From Pseudanabaena sp. BC1403 (GTDB taxonomy: Bacteria; Cyanobacteriota; Cyanobacteriia; Pseudanabaenales; Pseudanabaenaceae), in the NCBI RefSeq assembly GCF_002914585.1, contig NZ_PDDM01000013.1:1-64000 (forward strand): 64,000 bases of DNA, written 5' to 3'. A model generated the notes under the pieces. It ran no database searches. It saw only the letters and a list, made by a program, of their open reading frames with translations, and was not told where the DNA came from. Positions 43,084-52,898 of the stretch are shown in pieces (position 1 is the first letter of the stretch; each line of letters starts with the position of its first letter). The position numbers and the translations under genes are program-made.

Positions 43084-44330
43084 GATTTTGAAGAATGACT
43101 AGACATAATTTCTTCAAACAAAGATAGATATCGTTTGGCTTGCAACTCTTGCGAGAATTCTTGTTCGGCTTTTTCTCTTGCTCGATATGATAATCTTTGC
43201 AGACGATCACTATCTTCTAAAACCCAATTAATTCCCTTTGCTAAATCATATGTATCAAGTGGCTTTGCTAAGTATCCATTCTGCTGATGATTAATAATAT
43301 CACTTAACCCATTCCCATCAAATGCAACAACGGGTGTCCCACAAGCAAGAGATTCAGAAGCCGTTTGACCGAAGGCTTCCTGAAGTGAGGGAACAATCAT
43401 GACATTTGCGGCTGAGTAAATAATTTGTAGGGTAATATCGTCATGTAGTTGTCCTAAATAGTGAGTTCTAAAACCCAAGTCTACAGGGGGATCTGGTTGT
43501 GAAGCCCCAAATATTGCTAACTCGATTTTGTCTTGATATCCAAATTGTCTAAGATGTTGCAAAGCAATTTTCAAAAGTTGAAAACCTTTTCTCAAATCAT
43601 TGGTCGCTTGTATGGCTCCAAATAAGACAATCAGTTTATGCTGTGATAGATGTAATATATCTCGTGCAATTTTTTGAGGAATAGGCTTATATCGATTTAT
43701 ATCCAAACCGAAGGGAATGACTTCTATCCGTGTATCTTGAAAAATAGAGCTGGACTTAGCACATTTTGCTAACCAGTTACTAGGAGATACAATAGTAATA
43801 TTGATATTCCTCCAAGCATTTACTTTACGCTTCCATACCCAACTTGATAAATCCTGATCTTTATAGCTATGGAGTTGTGGACAAGCACCACACGAATTTA
43901 TATAGCGATCGCATGTATTACTATAATGACACCCTCCTGTAAATGCCCACATGTCCATCAATGTCCAAATCTTAGGTTGAGGTATCTTTGCCAAAGTTTC
44001 GATTTGAAAATAACCATCACAAACCCAATTTAAGTTAACGATATCAGGTTGATTTTGTTTGATTTTTGGCATTATATTATCTGGCAACCACTGCGGGGAA
44101 AAGAGTTGCTGCGTATTATCTAGTGTTAGTTTAGCTAAGCTAGGTCTAAACTTGTTCACTATCTTATCTAACCAAAATGTAGGTGCAATAACTGAGTAAT
44201 CATCACTAACTTTAGTTTGCACCAACATCTTTGACTGCACCCCAATTCCCTGTAATCCTTTATGTAAGCGATAAGCAGCACGAGCTGCTCCACCCACAAT
44301 ATCGTAAGTATTGAGATGTAGAACTTTCAT
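43080..44330 (-). CDS. Glycosyltransferase family 4
   Basis: The 416-residue enzyme begins MKVLHLNTYDIVGGAARAAYRLHKGL, a pattern of GT4 enzymes in capsule and O-antigen loci. It has a central cysteine cluster (HYSNTCDRYINSCGACPQ) and MIVPSLQEAFGQTASESLACGTPVVAFDGNG with E-x7-E. It acts on a cytoplasmic lipid-linked or nucleotide-sugar acceptor. It overlaps the next gene by 4 bp and follows the capsule-type gene by 1 bp. Confidence 0.85.
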   Translation of the reverse strand: MKVLHLNTYDIVGGAARAAYRLHKGLQGIGVQSKMLVQTKVSDDYSVIAPTFWLDKIVNKFRPSLAKLTLDNTQQLFSPQWLPDNIMPKIKQNQPDIVNLNWVCDGYFQIETLAKIPQPKIWTLMDMWAFTGGCHYSNTCDRYINSCGACPQLHSYKDQDLSSWVWKRKVNAWRNINITIVSPSNWLAKCAKSSSIFQDTRIEVIPFGLDINRYKPIPQKIARDILHLSQHKLIVLFGAIQATNDLRKGFQLLKIALQHLRQFGYQDKIELAIFGASQPDPPVDLGFRTHYLGQLHDDITLQIIYSAANVMIVPSLQEAFGQTASESLACGTPVVAFDGNGLSDIINHQQNGYLAKPLDTYDLAKGINWVLEDSDRLQRLSYRAREKAEQEFSQELQAKRYLSLFEEIMSSHSSKS

Positions 44331-44331
44331 A

Positions 44332-45846
44332 CTAGTGATTCCAATGTAAGTACTTGGTACTAAGTTTTCGCAATTTGATTAAAATTCTGGGGACAAAGCT
44401 GAGGGCGACTTCTTTCAAACTAACTTTTGCAAAATATTCTTTCCCTTCCCGATACAAAGAGGCTTTGTTGAGACTATAAACTCTTACATACTCCAGTGGA
44501 TATCCCCACTGCTTTTGAAAAAAACCATACTTAACCACAGCTAACTCAGCATATTCTACACTTGGGAGAGAACGATGCTGCACATAATTATGCAGGATTT
44601 CCACTAGTTCATCGTGACTGCGCGGTTTGATTGAACCTCCTAAATCTTCATATATTGCTCTTCCCATTAAAATCGAAGGCTTACCTTTATAAACAGCTTC
44701 AATACCAACTGTAGAGTTAAAAGTAATGACAACATCACAAGCACTAATCAGATCGTAAGTGCTAATTGGTGATTCAGGTGAGATTATTTCTAAATGATCG
44801 AACTCTTGAGCAAGAACTTGTAAAAACTGTTTCTGGGTATTGTTCGCATTGGCTAGGTTGGGATGAATCCTTAGAAAAAAACGAATACAATCATTCTGAT
44901 AAAAGCTATTGAGTAGTTGGTAGATGCCGTCATTCTGGCTTCTATAAATGGGATTGTCATACTCTGGAATTGTATTAAACTCGCCTTCCGATGAATTAAA
45001 GATGGCGACATTTACTGTTTTAGGCGTTAAACTTTGCGGTAATAAACCTTTTTGCTGGTTCTTCGTAAAATCAAACCACCAACTTTTAATCCGATTATGA
45101 ATTCTTTCTTCGTACCATATATCAGCTATCTGTTTTTTTTCTGTTTCAGGCAATGGCGAAGTATTATAGATAAACTCTATTTCTGCTTTCATCACGTCTA
45201 AATCATGTGGATAAGCATTCTTGGTAAGAGAATATCGTTCTGGAACATCAGATGTTTCATGGACATAGGTGGTAATGTTTAACTTTTGAGCAAGCCTTAG
45301 TGCTGGTCGCATGGCAGCAAAAGAGCCATTAAACAAAATAAATTCGTCAGGTTGCTTTTCGATCAGATGTTTTTGCATAGAAAAATGCACGATCGCGCTA
45401 GTTACTAAGTAATTTCTGATTAAGTCTCTATGCTGATAAACATCTGGACGCGGTTCGTTTAGACAAAAAATCACCGATCTTAACGCTGCTAAGCCAATAT
45501 CAGAACCTTCAAGCTCAATTTTGGTGAGCATATCTAACGAGGGAATTTCCAGTATACTAATTTCCTCAATCTTTCTCTGCTGTTCTTCAGTAATGGCATA
45601 AAAATCTTGCACTTCTATCCTTTCTTTTCCAATCCATTTTAAGCCTGAAAGTAGGCGAGATTGGCAAAAATGACAATTATGTTCGTAATGATAGGGATTG
45701 GGCGCACAAGCAGGTAACTTACCAGAGCAGGTTAGTAAGGTAACACTATATCCCTTTTGTAAATACTTTTCTACTAGTTCTAATCCAGTTTCAAAGTGTA
45801 TGGGTGCAAGAGCAAATGGTATATACAGTAATGTTTTTTTGTTCAC
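44332..45846 (-). CDS. Capsule-type glycan biosynthesis protein (GT-B-like)
   Basis: A 504-residue protein with no single clear family. The N-terminus (LLYIPFALAPIHFETGLELVEKYLQKGYSVTLLTCSGKLPACAPNP) and the later RIHPNLAN...ACDVVITFNSTVGIEAVYKGKPSILMG resemble KpsC/KpsS-like and CDP-glycerol/UDP-sugar GT-B enzymes of capsule loci. Several cysteines (CHFCQSR) lie early. A GTG at 45846 is the start. Possible role: transfer of the nonulosonic acid or a chain modification, as inference only. Spacing to neighbours is 1-2 bp. Confidence 0.55.
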   Translation of the reverse strand: MNKKTLLYIPFALAPIHFETGLELVEKYLQKGYSVTLLTCSGKLPACAPNPYHYEHNCHFCQSRLLSGLKWIGKERIEVQDFYAITEEQQRKIEEISILEIPSLDMLTKIELEGSDIGLAALRSVIFCLNEPRPDVYQHRDLIRNYLVTSAIVHFSMQKHLIEKQPDEFILFNGSFAAMRPALRLAQKLNITTYVHETSDVPERYSLTKNAYPHDLDVMKAEIEFIYNTSPLPETEKKQIADIWYEERIHNRIKSWWFDFTKNQQKGLLPQSLTPKTVNVAIFNSSEGEFNTIPEYDNPIYRSQNDGIYQLLNSFYQNDCIRFFLRIHPNLANANNTQKQFLQVLAQEFDHLEIISPESPISTYDLISACDVVITFNSTVGIEAVYKGKPSILMGRAIYEDLGGSIKPRSHDELVEILHNYVQHRSLPSVEYAELAVVKYGFFQKQWGYPLEYVRVYSLNKASLYREGKEYFAKVSLKEVALSFVPRILIKLRKLSTKYLHWNH

Positions 45847-45848
45847 AG

Positions 45849-46691
45849 CTATGGTTTAATTCCTTCCATAAATAAAGAGTCTGGTCTTTTGACTAAGCCA
45901 TCAAAAACATCTAGTTCATAAGTATTGAAATCCAGTATTTTACTTTCGTTAGCTTGGCAACAATGGATATCAACAAAGCCTACTTGGGTCAGCATTCTTT
46001 GGAGTGAGAATCTGTCATACATCCAGCGATGAACTTCTCCTGTATTACGAAATAATCCTTCATCAAAGGCATTATGTGCTTCTTTGCCAGCCACTAAGAT
46101 GACCAAAGTTCTTGCGATCGCGATTCTGAACTTCTGAAATAGCCATGCCAAATTTTTAGATTTCAGTTTATCCCATACAGATTTTTGCTTGGATATTTCT
46201 TTACTTTGCCAATAGTTCTCTGCCGCAGAACCAATCCGTGACATTACAAAATCCTTATTCTTGATATTGCAATTATCGAGATAACTCCCCATCTCCCCAC
46301 CACTGAAAGTACGTACTGCCTGATCATAAAGTTCCAACAGCATCCAGTCATAGCTAGACTCTGCTTGCAAATCACCTGATTTAACTTGTTCAAGAGCATA
46401 AAGATATTTTTTTGTAATTACTTCTAGGTCAGGTACGATGACTCTAAATATACCTTGAGGTTTTAGTACACGAAAAGCTTCAGCAATTACTTGGTGGGCT
46501 TCTTGCAATGTTAGATGTTCAATCATATGAGAGCTATAGCAAGCATCAAAATAGTTACTAATATAGGGTAAATTTTTACGGATATCATAGGCTTGCACTG
46601 CTGGTGATGCTGCAACCAAATCAATATTTATCCATGTAGGATGAAATGCTGAGCCGCAACCAATGTTTAGGAGTTTTAGATCTTGATGCAT
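45849..46691 (-). CDS. SAM-dependent methyltransferase
   Basis: The 280-residue protein has a class I methyltransferase core: LLNIGCGSAFHPTWINID (motif I), SNYFDACYSSHMIEHLT, then FRVLKPQGIFRVIVPDLEV. The start was set at 46691 because longer frames reach into the ABC transporter gene; the frame is open to 46799. It probably methylates a sugar of the cluster glycan on the cytoplasmic side. The C-terminal half includes a segment FRKFRIAIARTLVILVAGKEAHNAFDEG typical of this subgroup of glycan methyltransferases. Confidence 0.7.
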   Translation of the reverse strand: MHQDLKLLNIGCGSAFHPTWINIDLVAASPAVQAYDIRKNLPYISNYFDACYSSHMIEHLTLQEAHQVIAEAFRVLKPQGIFRVIVPDLEVITKKYLYALEQVKSGDLQAESSYDWMLLELYDQAVRTFSGGEMGSYLDNCNIKNKDFVMSRIGSAAENYWQSKEISKQKSVWDKLKSKNLAWLFQKFRIAIARTLVILVAGKEAHNAFDEGLFRNTGEVHRWMYDRFSLQRMLTQVGFVDIHCCQANESKILDFNTYELDVFDGLVKRPDSLFMEGIKP

Positions 46692-46716
46692 TAGAGTTTT
46701 GGGTGAGTGCAATCTT

Positions 46717-48546
46717 TTACGGAACGTTTGGATAGACTTTGTTGTGAGATTCGGACTGAGCAAGCAACTTGAACTCATTACTTTGAGATAACAGCTCATT
46801 GTATGTGCCTGAGCAAATTACTTGTCCTTGCTGCATTAAATAGAGACGATCGCAGTTTTTTACAGTACTCAAACGATGCGCAATCATAATCATCGTTTTT
46901 TGTCCACTCATAGATTCTAAGGCACACATAAACTCTCGCTCGGTCGTATTATCTAAAGCAGCAGTAGCTTCATCCATAACGATCACCTCTGGATTATGAT
47001 ATAGTGCTCTCGCAATACCTATGCGTTGCCGCTGTCCGCCAGATAATCGAATACCGCGTTCACCAACTAGGGTATCTAGTTGTTCTGGCAAGCCATGAAC
47101 TAGCTCTTCCAACTGTGACGCTTTGATTGCAGCCCACACTTTTTCTTCGTTAATTTCATGACTGGCTAAGCCAAAGGCAATATTGTTCCTAATTGTATCG
47201 TCTGATAGATAGATACTTTGAGGAATATACCCAATTTGTCGTTGCCAACCAGCAAGATTAGTCAGAATATTTTTGCCGTCAACTGAAATTTCACCTTGAC
47301 TGGGTGTGAGCAAACCCAAAATGATATCGACAATTGTCGTTTTACCTGCTCCCGATGAGCCAATAAATGCAATAGTTTGCCCCCTAGAAATTTCTATAGA
47401 TATACCTGATAGTGATGGTTGAGAGACATTTGGATAAAGATAGTGAATATTTCGTAGTTCAATTGATTTTTTAAACCGAATTTCTGGGGCTACGAAATTA
47501 TTTACTTCTTGTAGTGAATTTGATCTTATTTCTAAATAAACCAGATCTTGGTGAATAAGATCGACAGAATGTTTAAAATAACGAATATTAGTAACTGTGG
47601 AGACAATGCGTTTCGCTGAGGGCATAAGGCGTAAAGCCGCGATCGCAAATAAAGACAGCATCGGCAAAATAGATTGAATCTCTCTGCCTTGAATCAGACT
47701 AAAAATCACAATTAACAATACAGATGCAATTAATACTGTATCGATAAATAAATTAGGTAATTGGGTCGCAAGTCCCACAAATAGATTGGCTTTCCCAAAT
47801 GCTCGTGTGCTTTTTGTAAATGCATCAAGAAAGAATGTTTCTCTACCCAATACCTTAGTTTCCTTAATTCCACCCAAACTTTGGTTAACCCATTGGATCA
47901 TTTGTCCACTTTGCTCTTGGCGAATCAATCCCTGCCCACTCATTTGTTTGCGAATCGTTCCATTTAACCAAAATATCGATGCTCCCAAAAACATAGCTGC
48001 GATCGCAGATGATAATGGTTCAGCGATCGCTAGTAATATTCCAAGACAAATCATCACCATTATCTCAGTAACTAAAGTCAGCATTGGTATAAGTATACCC
48101 GCGAAAATTTGTGGAACTTCAGAAGTAACATTGCGAACCAAATCAGCGGAATTACGTTGCAGATGAAATGTATATGAGCTATTTAAGTATGAACGCAACA
48201 GACGACTTGATAAAGAAACTTGTTTTCTATATAGAAAATAATATTGCCAGTAGGTCAAGATCGAGAGGTAAATATTTTTAATTAAATAAATGGCTAATAG
48301 TGCAATACTTACCCACAGCAAAAATATTTGATGAGATGTTGCACCCGATTGGATATATAGCCAATTTAAAGTCTTTTGCTGCTCAATTATTTCAGGATTG
48401 CCTAATAAAGCCACAAATGCAGGAATCAAACCTACTCCAAGCGTCTCCAATCCTGCTCCCATGAGCATGAGCAAAAAAATTATACCTATTTGGATCTTTT
48501 CGCGATCGCTAAATAAATAGAAGAGCTTTTTTACTAATTTGCCCAT
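46717..48546 (-). CDS. ABC transporter (flippase-type), fused membrane and ATPase domains
   Basis: The 609-residue half-transporter has six membrane helices in residues 1-310 and an ATPase domain with Walker A GSSGAGKTT, signature LSGGQRQRIG and Walker B VIVMDEATAALD. PglK/MsbA-type transporters like this flip lipid-linked oligosaccharides across the membrane, so it is the likely exporter of the cluster glycan. The ATG at 48546 starts three bases after the synthase stop; a TTG further upstream is less likely. The end overlaps upstream open frames of the methyltransferase. Confidence 0.85.
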   Translation of the reverse strand: MGKLVKKLFYLFSDREKIQIGIIFLLMLMGAGLETLGVGLIPAFVALLGNPEIIEQQKTLNWLYIQSGATSHQIFLLWVSIALLAIYLIKNIYLSILTYWQYYFLYRKQVSLSSRLLRSYLNSSYTFHLQRNSADLVRNVTSEVPQIFAGILIPMLTLVTEIMVMICLGILLAIAEPLSSAIAAMFLGASIFWLNGTIRKQMSGQGLIRQEQSGQMIQWVNQSLGGIKETKVLGRETFFLDAFTKSTRAFGKANLFVGLATQLPNLFIDTVLIASVLLIVIFSLIQGREIQSILPMLSLFAIAALRLMPSAKRIVSTVTNIRYFKHSVDLIHQDLVYLEIRSNSLQEVNNFVAPEIRFKKSIELRNIHYLYPNVSQPSLSGISIEISRGQTIAFIGSSGAGKTTIVDIILGLLTPSQGEISVDGKNILTNLAGWQRQIGYIPQSIYLSDDTIRNNIAFGLASHEINEEKVWAAIKASQLEELVHGLPEQLDTLVGERGIRLSGGQRQRIGIARALYHNPEVIVMDEATAALDNTTEREFMCALESMSGQKTMIMIAHRLSTVKNCDRLYLMQQGQVICSGTYNELLSQSNEFKLLAQSESHNKVYPNVP

Positions 48547-48548
48547 AT

Positions 48549-49601
48549 TTAAGCCAGCATTTCCCAACTCATAGGAGTTCCTTTCTTTACATCTTGTTTG
48601 ACAGCTTTTCCTAATAAAACATCATAATATTTCGGTGCTAATCCTAATCCTGGCCGAATTGTTCTAAGATTTTCTGGCTTTAGAATGTCACCCTTTTGCA
48701 TATCCTGAGAAATATATAGCGATCGCCGATACATGAGTGATTTCTTCTCAGCTTCAGTAACACCGTAACTAATTTTACCTAGTGCTTGCCACGCTCTTTT
48801 CGTTTCTATTACTAATTGGCGCATTTCTTCTGGCTCCATCGAAAAAGCTGAATCTACGCCTCCATCAGCTCGACTTAGTGTAAAGTGCTTTTCAATGACT
48901 GTAGTACCCAATGCAACGCTGGCTACAGCCACACCGATCCCAATCGTGTGATCTGATAGTCCCACTTGAACATCAAACAAATCACGCAAATGCGGGATCG
49001 TCAAAATGTTCGTATTCTCTGGAGTGGTGGGATAGGTGCTGGTACATTTGAGCAAAATAAGCTCTTCACAGCCTGATTCTCTTGCGGTTCTGACTGACTC
49101 ATCGAGCTCTGCAACAGTCGCCATACCCGTAGAAATAATCATTGGTTTACCAGTCTTAGCAACTTTGCGGATGAGTGGGATATCAGTATTTTCAAATGAT
49201 GCAATTTTATAGCAAGGCACATCTAATGTTTCTAAAAAATCGACAGCCGTGTCATCAAAAGGAGTACTAAAACCGATGATGCCTAGCTCTTTACATCGGT
49301 CAAATATTGGTTTGTGCCATTCCCAAGGTGTATAGGCTTGTTGATAGAGATTATAGAGAGAATTACCTTCCCATAGACTCTGAGGATCGCTAATAAAGAA
49401 TTCTCTCTCACTAATATCGAGGGTCATTGTATCGGCTGTATAAGTCTGGATTTTAAGAGCATCTACGCCAGCCTTAGCTGCAGCTTCAACAATTTCCAGA
49501 GCTTTTCCCAATGATTGGTTGTGATTACCAGACATTTCGGCAACGATCAACGGAGGCTGTTTTTTGCCAATTTTTTTATCTAAAATGTTAATTTCTTTCA
49601 T
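48549..49601 (-). CDS. pseI: Pseudaminic acid synthase
   Basis: A 350-residue NeuB-family enzyme condensing 6-deoxy-2,4-diacetamido-altrose with phosphoenolpyruvate to pseudaminic acid. The family start is PPLIVAEMSGNHNQ, followed by DALKIQTYTADTMTL, STGMATVAEL and IEKHFTLSRADGGVDSAFS; a C-terminal SAF-type antifreeze-like domain (RRSLYISQDMQKGDIL) ends it. TADTMT and the LYxLYxxAYTPWEWH segment favour PseI over NeuB or LegI. The ATG at 49601 matches the family; the frame extends upstream to 49718 through a neighbouring gene. Confidence 0.85.
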   Translation of the reverse strand: MKEINILDKKIGKKQPPLIVAEMSGNHNQSLGKALEIVEAAAKAGVDALKIQTYTADTMTLDISEREFFISDPQSLWEGNSLYNLYQQAYTPWEWHKPIFDRCKELGIIGFSTPFDDTAVDFLETLDVPCYKIASFENTDIPLIRKVAKTGKPMIISTGMATVAELDESVRTARESGCEELILLKCTSTYPTTPENTNILTIPHLRDLFDVQVGLSDHTIGIGVAVASVALGTTVIEKHFTLSRADGGVDSAFSMEPEEMRQLVIETKRAWQALGKISYGVTEAEKKSLMYRRSLYISQDMQKGDILKPENLRTIRPGLGLAPKYYDVLLGKAVKQDVKKGTPMSWEMLA

Positions 49602-49626
49602 AAACTTATCTTGAGGGCTTTCTCGA

Positions 49627-50451
49627 TCATCCATTCGTTTCTGCTGTTGATTTACGGAAAATGTAAAGTCTGTTCTGCCCAAAACCACCAAATGGATAGC
49701 CACATCCTTGGGCTGCAAGGTTCATAGTAACCTCTGCTGCTTTGACAATTGCTGGCTCGTCGTAGTGATCCTTGGTTGGATCAGCAGCAGTAAGTATGAC
49801 GTATAGCATCAGATCGTGAAGACTACCAAAGTCATCTATTTGCAAAAGGTCTAACCCTCTACTACTACAGTAAGGGAGTATAATTTCTTCATCGAAAAAT
49901 AGGTTAAATGATGGAGGATTCCTCTTTGACAGACCAACAGCCTCACGAGCATCATTCTGATTTCTGTAGGTCTGTTGACTATTTTCTAACATTAGAAAAA
50001 CTCCTCCTTGCTTTAAAGCCTTACAACAATTATCAATTGCCTTTTTCTGCAGCTCAATATCTGTAAGGTTGATAATGCAGCGATCTGTCGTGACGATGTC
50101 AAATTCAGCATTGTATGGCAATGTAAGAACGTCTGCAACTTCAAAACCAATCATTTTTTGCTGTTCTTGGCTAAGCTTCTGCGCATTGAGAATAGCATTC
50201 TCAATCATCTCTTTTGAGTAATCTACTCCAACGACAGTTATATTGGGAATGTTTTCGATAAAAGCAATTCCGTTGTAGCCATTGCCACAACCAACATCAA
50301 GAATTTTTGACCCAGGAACTAAATGTTTCATGAGGGCAAAAATCTCAAGCTGTTTGATAGTCATGCTCTTTGTGGTGGCTCTCAAAGAAGTGCCAAATTC
50401 TTTTGCCCAGCTATCCCAGTGTTTCTTAACCTGCCCATAATTCATTGTCAT
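49627..50451 (-). CDS. SAM-dependent methyltransferase
   Basis: A 274-residue class I methyltransferase: SKILDVGCGNGYNGIAF (SAM site), FEVADVLTLPYNAEFDIVTTDRCIINLTD and LKQGGVFLMLENS. A GGAAA site lies 8 bases before the ATG at 50451. It is placed between the PseG and PseI genes, 144 bp after the former, the largest gap in the cluster, so an internal promoter is possible there. Its substrate is probably a sugar intermediate or the product nonulosonate. Confidence 0.75.
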   Translation of the reverse strand: MTMNYGQVKKHWDSWAKEFGTSLRATTKSMTIKQLEIFALMKHLVPGSKILDVGCGNGYNGIAFIENIPNITVVGVDYSKEMIENAILNAQKLSQEQQKMIGFEVADVLTLPYNAEFDIVTTDRCIINLTDIELQKKAIDNCCKALKQGGVFLMLENSQQTYRNQNDAREAVGLSKRNPPSFNLFFDEEIILPYCSSRGLDLLQIDDFGSLHDLMLYVILTAADPTKDHYDEPAIVKAAEVTMNLAAQGCGYPFGGFGQNRLYIFRKSTAETNG

Positions 50452-50595
50452 TGTATTTTCCTAATTTCGCGTTCTCTCAATAGTGAGTTTGCAACTCGAT
50501 ATGCTTTAATAATCAGTTTTGTTATTCTACATATAATGTTTTACTATTTACCCCAGACATTTTTTTGCAAATATATTGCATACAGTAAATTCGGG

Positions 50596-51648
50596 CTAAG
50601 CTATCATATCAGCAATTTTTGAGACAATGCGCATTACGCCCTCTCCATCTACTATCTGCTGTCCTTGCTGGCTCATTTTTTTTTGGTTGAGGCGATCGCA
50701 TATCAACTTCTGCAATGTAAAACTAATCCATTCGATAGACAAATCTTGATGCCATCCTAGATTTGTAATCACTCCTTGTCGATCAAGCTCGGCTATACTC
50801 TCCTTCTGATTATCCGCTACTGTAATCACGAGACTAGGCAATCCCATAAATGCTAATTCCCAATTAGTTGAGCCACCCGCAGCAATCGCTATGTCTGCCC
50901 AAGCCATCAACTCAGGCATATTACTAACATTCCGTTGCAAAGTAATTAGTGTTCTGGATTTTGCAACTTCAGCCTGTAATTTCTCATAGTGTGGGTTGCT
51001 GCCACCGACAACAACAATAACTTCTAAATTATTACTTTTTACTATTTGTAAAGCTTGAATGACTTTAAGGGTGACATTATCAGGATCGCTACCACCTAAA
51101 GTGACTAATATTTTTGAGGCGATCGGATTTATTACTCTTTGCCAATTTTTCCAAGACAAGAATTCTTTTCTAAGTAGAACGTACTGCGTACCTAATAATA
51201 ATTGAGTATATGGTTCTCGACTTTGATATAAGTCTATCTTAGCTGAAATATTTTGATTTAAGATTAGATCAGCGTAGTAGTGATCGGCATGACCATTATC
51301 ATCAAAAAACAATAAGCTAACATCAAAATTCTTAATAGCTTTTTGGTAAGCTGCTCCAAAGTGATATCCATCTAAAATTATCCATTGAGCAGAAAATTGC
51401 TGACACAAATCTAAGGTTTGCTGAGCATCTTCATTACTACCAGCTTCACCTGACAAATATACAACTTCCATTCCTTCAAATCTTAATCTCGCTTCTAAAG
51501 ATGGAGATTTATTTGCTAGCATAAATATAGCTTGACCTCCTAGAACTCGCCATGTCTGTGATAATGCTAAGCAACGCATGACATGTCCTGTGCCAATCTG
51601 CGCAGAAGCATCAGCTCTAACTATGATATTCATGTCCTTAGATTTCAT
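50596..51648 (-). CDS. pseG: UDP-6-deoxy-AltdiNAc hydrolase
   Basis: A 350-residue GT-B-fold hydrolase. It begins IIVRADASAQIGTGHVMRCLALSQTW, the PseG signature with the catalytic His in GTGHVMRC, and contains LVTLGGSDPDN and the MGLPSLVITVADNQ segment. It removes UDP from 2,4-diacetamido-2,4,6-trideoxy-altrose to give the sugar used by PseI. GAGAGG precedes the ATG at 51648 by 6 bases, and the first four bases overlap the stop of the amidotransferase gene. Confidence 0.85.
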   Translation of the reverse strand: MKSKDMNIIVRADASAQIGTGHVMRCLALSQTWRVLGGQAIFMLANKSPSLEARLRFEGMEVVYLSGEAGSNEDAQQTLDLCQQFSAQWIILDGYHFGAAYQKAIKNFDVSLLFFDDNGHADHYYADLILNQNISAKIDLYQSREPYTQLLLGTQYVLLRKEFLSWKNWQRVINPIASKILVTLGGSDPDNVTLKVIQALQIVKSNNLEVIVVVGGSNPHYEKLQAEVAKSRTLITLQRNVSNMPELMAWADIAIAAGGSTNWELAFMGLPSLVITVADNQKESIAELDRQGVITNLGWHQDLSIEWISFTLQKLICDRLNQKKMSQQGQQIVDGEGVMRIVSKIADMIA

Positions 51649-52898
51649 GGATATCCTCTCCCTATCGTTATATATTTTGCATCACCGTTATATTCTAGAT
51701 AGTTATTAGCTGTAAACAGTTGAGGCAGATTTACTTTTGTATCTTCGACTGATTGAGGTTGCTGCATACTCCAGCCAATAAATTCCCATTTATTAGTCTC
51801 AATTTGATTCCAAAATTTGGGGTTGCGATGTTGATCAATCATAAATTGTAGAGATCGTGGTGTCATTCCTAACCATTCACAAAATTGATTGATATAGGTA
51901 AGAGGCGCTAATTCATACTTACGAACAAGAGTTAATCCCTCTTCACGAGAGAGTCTCCCAAATCGAATCTCACGGCAAGCATGATCAGTGACTTTGGAAT
52001 AGCCGTGCTTGTATAGCTTCAATAAATCGTGAAGGTCCATGTAATTGAAGCAGTCAACGTAATCATAACAGTCAAAAGTTCGATTAAAAGATGCGGTTTT
52101 GTAGTCGTATTCATACATCATTTGTTCATGTTGAGTCTTAGAATCCCATCGCACGTAATTACCTAGATATATTCCGCGCACACCGACTGTATGTAAATCG
52201 AGATCGCTAGGATAGCGGTATTGCCAGATATCTTCCACTTTTAGAATGTCGAAGATTGATAGCAAATCATCGGCTTCATGCCCCATTAAGTCATGATCTT
52301 TCCGATATCGACGAGTCATTTCGACTTCATGGGTATGGGAGAACATCCCGACTTGCTCTAGTCCCTGATGAGCCCCCCAAATGATTAGAGGGATTTGATA
52401 ACGAACTGCGGTCTGCACAGGAAAAACTGTTTGCCCTGCCAAAATCGGCCAATAGATACTGCCAAAACGGCGTAAAGTCGTGCGTGTTATTTTCTTGACA
52501 GAAATAGGGTTAACATTTTGGTAAAGAATATCGCAATTAAATTTTATACGCAGATTTGCTAGATTTCGGATACCTAAGGGTGTATTGAAATATTTGTTGT
52601 AGGTGACAAGGAGTGGATTCAGCCCTAATCGCTCTTTCACTAAGTAGACAATGTAGTAAGAGTCTTGAGAACCGCTCACAGGAACAATACAGTCATAATT
52701 TTGTCCGTTCAGGTTTCGATACGGCTGGATCTGATGCTCTAATAATTCCCATCGCGCATTCCAATCAAGGGAATCTTTCTCTTCATGAATGCGGCATCCA
52801 GAACAAATACCATCCGCATCCAAAATTAATCCTAAAGGATGAGCAGTTGAGTAAAGGCATCTCTGACAAAAGTAAATTTCTGGATGAAGTTCAGGCAT
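51645..52898 (-). CDS. N-acetyl sugar amidotransferase, paralogue 2 (altered PP-loop)
   Basis: This 417-residue WbpG/PseA-type protein has an N-terminal C11-x2-C14...C32-x2-C35 metal motif and a PP-loop ATP site that reads SGSQDS at 75-80 instead of SGGKDS. Partner enzymes convert an acetamido group to acetamidino using ammonia from HisH. The second family segment is KVTDHACREIRFGRLSREEG. It overlaps PseG by 4 bp and follows HisF2, suggesting a shared ammonia supply. Whether it is catalytic or a partner or regulator is open. Confidence 0.75.
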   Translation of the reverse strand: MPELHPEIYFCQRCLYSTAHPLGLILDADGICSGCRIHEEKDSLDWNARWELLEHQIQPYRNLNGQNYDCIVPVSGSQDSYYIVYLVKERLGLNPLLVTYNKYFNTPLGIRNLANLRIKFNCDILYQNVNPISVKKITRTTLRRFGSIYWPILAGQTVFPVQTAVRYQIPLIIWGAHQGLEQVGMFSHTHEVEMTRRYRKDHDLMGHEADDLLSIFDILKVEDIWQYRYPSDLDLHTVGVRGIYLGNYVRWDSKTQHEQMMYEYDYKTASFNRTFDCYDYVDCFNYMDLHDLLKLYKHGYSKVTDHACREIRFGRLSREEGLTLVRKYELAPLTYINQFCEWLGMTPRSLQFMIDQHRNPKFWNQIETNKWEFIGWSMQQPQSVEDTKVNLPQLFTANNYLEYNGDAKYITIGRGYP